A stretch of 64,000 bases of DNA from Puffinus mauretanicus (taxonomy: Eukaryota; Chordata; Aves; Procellariiformes; Procellariidae), in NCBI GenBank assembly GCA_023333565.1, contig JAJKFH010001548.1, forward strand, positions 186,001-250,000, given 5' to 3'. Within the stretch, counting starts at the first letter, position 1. The number at the start of each line of letters is the position of its first letter. Below the pieces are notes generated by a model. The model worked only from the letters and a program-made list of their open reading frames with translations, was not told the origin of the DNA and did no database searches. Positions 61,301 to 64,000 of the stretch are shown here, piece by piece. The translations under genes were made by a program, and so were the position numbers.

Positions 61301-63058
61301 TTTTTTTTCCCCCTTTTCACAGTGGGGAAGAATTAACAATTACGCTTCCTGATCTCAGACCAGCAACTGATTATCATGCCAGGTATGTTGCTGGGAATGA
61401 AATAGTTCATGCTTTCGTTGATACATTAATTACAAAATTACTGTGGCTTCATGAAAAAGATCTGATCACAAACAACTTGAGGAATATTCTGCAAAAATAT
61501 CATAGTTATGGACACTACTGCTATCTGAATTCCCACTGATCTTCCAATTTCATAAAAATGTCACCTCATTTTCTTCCCTATTATCTTCTCTGTCTCTTTG
61601 TGTTTCTCAAATACAAACTTTAAGTTATCCTCTGTTGGTATTTTTTTAGAACAACAAGATTGGACTCAGTGAAAGAGATTATTGTAGGCAGAAGGCAGTG
61701 GTAAATAAAATAATTCAGCCTTGAACGTGGATCTGCAAGTCTGACTTGTCAGCGTGATTTGTAAAGTTGCTTCTCTAAACTGCAAGCTTCTGTAGCAGTG
61801 CAAGAAGGGAAGTGGAAACGGTTGAAATGGGGAGAGGTTAGATGCCGTGTTACAAGGAAACAAGACGTGACATTCAAGAATTGCCACGCAGAGTAAATAA
61901 GCATTACTGGAGAAGGTGTTTAACTGGTCAGGAAAACGTCAAGCTGGTTAAACAAGCCAGGAGAACACTGTGATCCAGCAGCAGAAGAGAGAGCCTCAAT
62001 GCTCAGGCACAGGAGGAGACAAGTTTTAAGACTTACTAAAGCAAGCTCCTATTCTTAAGCTGCAAGAGAGTTCCAAGTGTGTTAAATACTCGGCACAACT
62101 CCGCTTGCACAGGGTAGCATAGTGTGTGTTTGGCTCGTGGTGTTGCTTTCCATACAGGCCAACTTTCTTTTACCTACAGTTCATTTGATAAGACGGACAG
62201 TATTTCTGAAAAATGACTAGTCAAGTCCTTGCTCTACGAAAACAAACATAAGTGAGCATTGGCTGTTCTAGAGATTCTGTCCCATTTGAACAATTACACT
62301 GATAAACATGGCTTTATTGCCTGAACAGCTGATTTAGCCCATTTTAGTATCTGTACTCTTGAACAAGTAAGCGTTGTCCATATCTGAATCTCAAGGTCTT
62401 TTTGGCAAAAGGCTAATTTCAAGTCAGGTATTCTGTTACCATTTGGTAACATTTGCTATAGTTTCATCATGCCTCCCATGTGCTTTTCATCACTAAAATA
62501 TCCCCACTGTGATAGATAGTAATTGTGAAGTAAGTGAAGGATGCCAAATGGAGTCTTCAAGATCTGTAAGCGTACCTATGTGATCTCCATCACACTAGTC
62601 AGCATGCCCCTGTCTCCCTGAACATAGAACGGATAGTAGCGTTTCTTATGATGTGGGCATCAGTTACTAGAAGCTGGAGCGACATCATAAACTCACTTTT
62701 TGTTATTTCTTCCTGAAGGAAAAGGTGTGAAATGGTTGTCTTTTGAAATCAATGACATGAAAGAAGAGGGATTGGGCACTTGTTTCCTATAAGTGAGCAG
62801 GCTGGTCTTGTTGCTGTAACCACTGCTTGTGATTAAATACATTTCTAAAGCTGACAACTCTTTCCTTAAATTTTCAGGTGCTAATGCAATATCTACATAA
62901 TTAATTGTCCTTTGTTCAGAGTTTCAGCAACCAGCAGTTCCATAAAAGAATCCATTTCAGAATTAGTGAGTTTCACTACAGAAAGTTGTGAGCCAGACTG
63001 TCCAGCTGCACCGAAGCTAATTAACAGAACCAAAAACAGCCTGAGTTTGCAGTGGAAG
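46289..63058 (+). CDS. FNDC3C1: FNDC3-family protein, 5' portion (likely FNDC3C1), partial
   Basis: Nine coding exons in this window encode residues 1-388 of a protein usually about 1,200 residues long. FNDC3 proteins have a proline-rich N-terminus, nine fibronectin III domains and a C-terminal membrane anchor, and sit at Golgi/ER-type membranes; FNDC3A is required for spermatid-Sertoli adhesion. Seen here are a conserved N-terminus (1-83), a His/Pro-rich segment (103-157), a basic and Ser/Pro-rich linker (about 165-250), the first FN3 domain (about 269-365) and the start of the second (from about 369). Exons are 46,289-46,384; 51,096-51,171; 52,392-52,468; 56,358-56,589; 58,096-58,368; 59,644-59,699; 60,905-61,059; 61,323-61,382; 62,920-63,058, and phases match at every junction. 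The symbol rests on adjacency to CYSLTR1, as on the mouse X chromosome; FNDC3A (next to CYSLTR2) is the alternative. Confidence 0.88.
47345..47457 (+). mobile_element. CR1 LINE 3' tail, short fragment
   Basis: The segment contains the characteristic CR1 terminus: GATAATCTCATCTAGGCTCC, ATGAAAGATTGGACCAGATG, ATCTCTCAAGGTACCTTCCA, ACCTGGGCTG, and the terminal TTCTACGATTCTATGAT repeats. It is in sense orientation within an intron, strongly 5'-truncated, about 110 bp. Confidence 0.93.
50657..50676 (+). repeat. (GT)10 microsatellite
   Basis: Ten perfect GT units follow a T/C-rich run from about 50,618. This is an intronic simple repeat. Confidence 0.95.
51096..51171 (+). CDS. FNDC3C1: FNDC3-family gene, coding exon 2
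   Basis: The 76-nt exon encodes VILVQVNPGETFTITTEDGH followed by IQCIQ, closely matching FNDC3A VILVQVNPGEAFTI. The acceptor is TTTTCTACAG|GTT and the donor CAAG|GTAAAG. It enters in phase 0 and leaves in phase 1. This short conserved N-terminal block precedes the proline-rich region in all FNDC3 proteins I recall. Confidence 0.95.
52392..52468 (+). CDS. FNDC3C1: FNDC3-family gene, coding exon 3
   Basis: The 77-nt exon encodes (G)PAHVPMMSPNGSMPPIFVPP then GYVSQ, corresponding to FNDC3A GPAQVPMMSPNGSVPPIYVP. The acceptor is CTTCTCAG|GT and the donor TCTCAG|GTAAAC. It restores the frame to phase 0. Confidence 0.96.
52469..56357 (+). other. FNDC3C1: Intron, no feature recognised
   Basis: About 3.9 kb of AT-rich intronic sequence with short T and A runs (for example about 53,038-53,048 and 54,726-54,736). 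No coding exon or mobile element was identified. Confidence 0.7.
56358..56589 (+). CDS. FNDC3C1: FNDC3-family gene, coding exon 4 (His/Pro-rich)
   Basis: The 232-nt exon encodes VVEENGVRKVVVLPHSAEFH followed by a low-complexity His/Pro-rich run (about residues 103-157) with a six-proline block and a four-histidine block, ending ...HVFQEQ. The start matches FNDC3A VIEDNGVRRVVVVPQAPEFH. The acceptor is ATGACAG|GTG, a weak pyrimidine tract preceded by TTTCTTATGTTGC. The donor is CAAG|GTGAGA. It goes from phase 0 to phase 1. A CTC/CCT trinucleotide run encodes the prolines. Confidence 0.95.
58096..58368 (+). CDS. FNDC3C1: FNDC3-family gene, coding exon 5 (basic linker)
   Basis: The 273-nt exon encodes (E)PRSHGRTNFIQRDERSLKMQ, then HLKKRLKDRQ, a PPSSP motif and a Lys/Gly/Gln-rich stretch ending DAEMG. 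It corresponds to FNDC3A HGRSNFRDERSSKT...KKLKDRQ...SPPSSP. The acceptor is CTTTCTTTGTAG|AA and the donor GGGAG|GTAGGT. Phase is 1 in and 1 out. The segment looks disordered and highly charged, with Ser-Pro sites. Confidence 0.95.
58369..59643 (+). other. FNDC3C1: Intron, no feature recognised
   Basis: AT-rich intron of about 1.3 kb between coding exons 5 and 6. Nothing beyond short homopolymer runs is seen. Confidence 0.75.
59644..59699 (+). CDS. FNDC3C1: FNDC3-family gene, coding exon 6
   Basis: The 56-nt exon encodes ESDTESKKCDTHLSIGKPV. It is shorter and more divergent than the FNDC3A counterpart (acidic stretch ending NIVKPV), but the terminal KPV directly before the first FN3 domain is shared. 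The acceptor is TTTGAAATTTCAG|AA and the donor GTC|GTAAGT. It enters in phase 1 and leaves in phase 0. Confidence 0.9.
59700..60904 (+). other. FNDC3C1: Intron, no feature recognised
   Basis: AT-rich intron of about 1.2 kb before the first fibronectin III exon. No repeat or extra exon was recognised. Confidence 0.75.
60905..61059 (+). CDS. FNDC3C1: FNDC3-family gene, coding exon 7 (first FN3 domain)
   Basis: The 155-nt exon encodes VSDIQARSAVLSWNLPVSSQ, then NGES... and FTFEVAISNSGKNGKFKSVY. It matches FNDC3A ASDIQARTVVLTWSPPSS and EVLISSTGKDGKYKSVYV. The conserved FN3 core Trp sits in VLSW. The acceptor is TGCTTTTAATAG|GTT and the donor TATGT|GTAAGT. It leaves in phase 2. Confidence 0.96.
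61323..61382 (+). CDS. FNDC3C1: FNDC3-family gene, coding exon 8 (first FN3 domain)
   Basis: The 60-nt exon encodes GEELTITLPDLRPATDYHA, containing the FN3 L.PATDYHA motif (FNDC3A: LKPAMDYHA). The acceptor follows a strong tract, TTTTTTTTCCCCCTTTTCACAG. The donor is CCAG|GTATGT. Phase is 2 in and 2 out. Confidence 0.96.
61383..62919 (+). other. FNDC3C1: Intron, no feature recognised
   Basis: AT-rich intron of about 1.5 kb inside the first fibronectin III domain coding region. Nothing else was recognised. Confidence 0.75.
62920..63058 (+). CDS. FNDC3C1: FNDC3-family gene, coding exon 9 (end of FN3-1, start of FN3-2)
   Basis: The 139-nt exon encodes (R)VSATSSSIKESISELVSFTT, which closes the first FN3 domain, then ESCEPDCPAAPKLINRTKNS and LSLQWK, which opens the second. 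FNDC3A has SCEPDIPNPPRIANRTKNSL at this place. The acceptor is CCTTTGTTCAG|AGT and the donor TGGAAG|GTAAGC. It ends in phase 0. The rest of the gene lies beyond the window. Confidence 0.96.
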
Positions 63059-64000
63059 GTAAGCAGTCTGATGTATTCATGTATGGTATGTTTAAATTTG
63101 CTGTGTCAATAGTTTAGTGTGTACTTTAGGTGCTGGCTTTAAGTTGATCAGTTAAGACTGATAACTGAAATCATGATTGTTTCTTCCTCTTTCTTTCACC
63201 GCTTACTTAGTTTCCTGCATATGGCTTTAGTGTGACAGAGTTGGTAGCGGGTCTCTCTGAGTATGAACTAATCAGTAGGAAAGTTCTCTTCTGAACTGGC
63301 AGCATAGGAAAGGATAGAGCATTTACACTTTCGCTTGGGGTTCCTGGGTGATAAATAGGTATGACTTAACTTATAATTCAGAGGTCTCATACTTATTCTA
63401 ACCAACTCATAGTGAATTTCTTTGGCTAGTTTGTAGATTTAATTTTTGGAATCTGACTTTTGAATGTATACAGTATCCGTGAAGGCTTGTTGGTAACTGT
63501 GTTTTCTTGTCTCTTCGTGTTTTCTTATGATTATGCTTTTACCTGGAAAATGGTTGTTAGCTAAATGACTTTAATTAGTTAAATTATTTGTGTAATCTGT
63601 ACTCAGAAAGTAAAGGTTGTTCCCAATTCGTATGTCATAACAAATACAAATGTTGCTTGTCTGAATGCTTACATTGCTCAGACAATTGGTGAACATACAG
63701 TGCAAGGACACAAGGAAAAAAGCTATAAGAATATCATTTGCATTACTCATAAAATAAAACTGTTCATATTCTAAACTATCATAGTTAATAGAAGTAGTAT
63801 AGCAGCCTGGAGAGCCATCAGGAATGAGGAATTAAACTAATTAAAATACCTGCTAGTTTTTACCCTTTCTAACTCACTTTACTGAATACGTGCGTCTGTG
63901 CCCACAATAGTTTCAGGTTATCACAAGTGTGTTCGTGGAAGAAGAGGGCTGTTTGTATGCCTACTGCAGATTCCTTTCAGCTCTACACTAAATATTTTGT
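63059..64000 (+). other. FNDC3C1: Intron running off the window
   Basis: The sequence begins with GTAAGC and continues AT-rich to the window end without another recognisable FN3 exon. Confidence 0.75.

Overview
The window looks like nuclear DNA from a bird. It carries two vertebrate genes with canonical introns, two 3'-truncated CR1 LINE tails of the kind that dominate avian genomes, very few other repeats, and CpG-island promoters. All gene assignments come from reading translations and from memory of the families; no database search was run.

Layout. (1) Positions 1-2,200: no gene recognised. (2) Positions 2,230-2,800: a CpG island with stacked GC boxes and a good splice donor at 2,604, the likely promoter and noncoding first exon of the next gene. 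(3) Positions 6,819 to about 10,150: the terminal exon of CYSLTR1, a rhodopsin-class receptor for cysteinyl leukotrienes. It has an intact, intronless 345-residue reading frame (6,865-7,902) and a long AT-rich 3' UTR. (4) Positions 10.2-27.3 kb: intergenic, with one CR1 tail near 22.6 kb and no supported gene. (5) Positions 27.4-29.1 kb: a strong CpG island with NRF1-like and YY1-like motifs, the promoter of a second + strand gene. (6) From about 27.9 kb to beyond the end: the 5' part of an FNDC3-family gene (tail-anchored, multi-fibronectin-III proteins), most likely FNDC3C1. One probable untranslated exon and nine coding exons (388 codons) can be placed to the base, all phase-consistent, ending inside the second fibronectin III domain.

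The adjacency CYSLTR1 - FNDC3C1 matches the mammalian X-linked arrangement and parallels CYSLTR2 - FNDC3A, so the window appears to show one copy of an ancient duplicated gene pair. The two genes are not functionally linked in any way the sequence shows.

The most unusual signals lie in the FNDC3C1 transcription unit: an unannotated miRNA-like hairpin with a perfect 22-bp stem (31,324-31,431); three tandem mini-hairpins with conserved loops and changed-but-still-paired stems (33,799-33,857); a non-canonical GC-AG intron directly after the first coding exon; two short upstream ORFs overlapping the start codon, behind a NAGNAG acceptor; and two relics resembling MIR SINEs. No operon-like, CRISPR, phage or otherwise new multigene system was seen.
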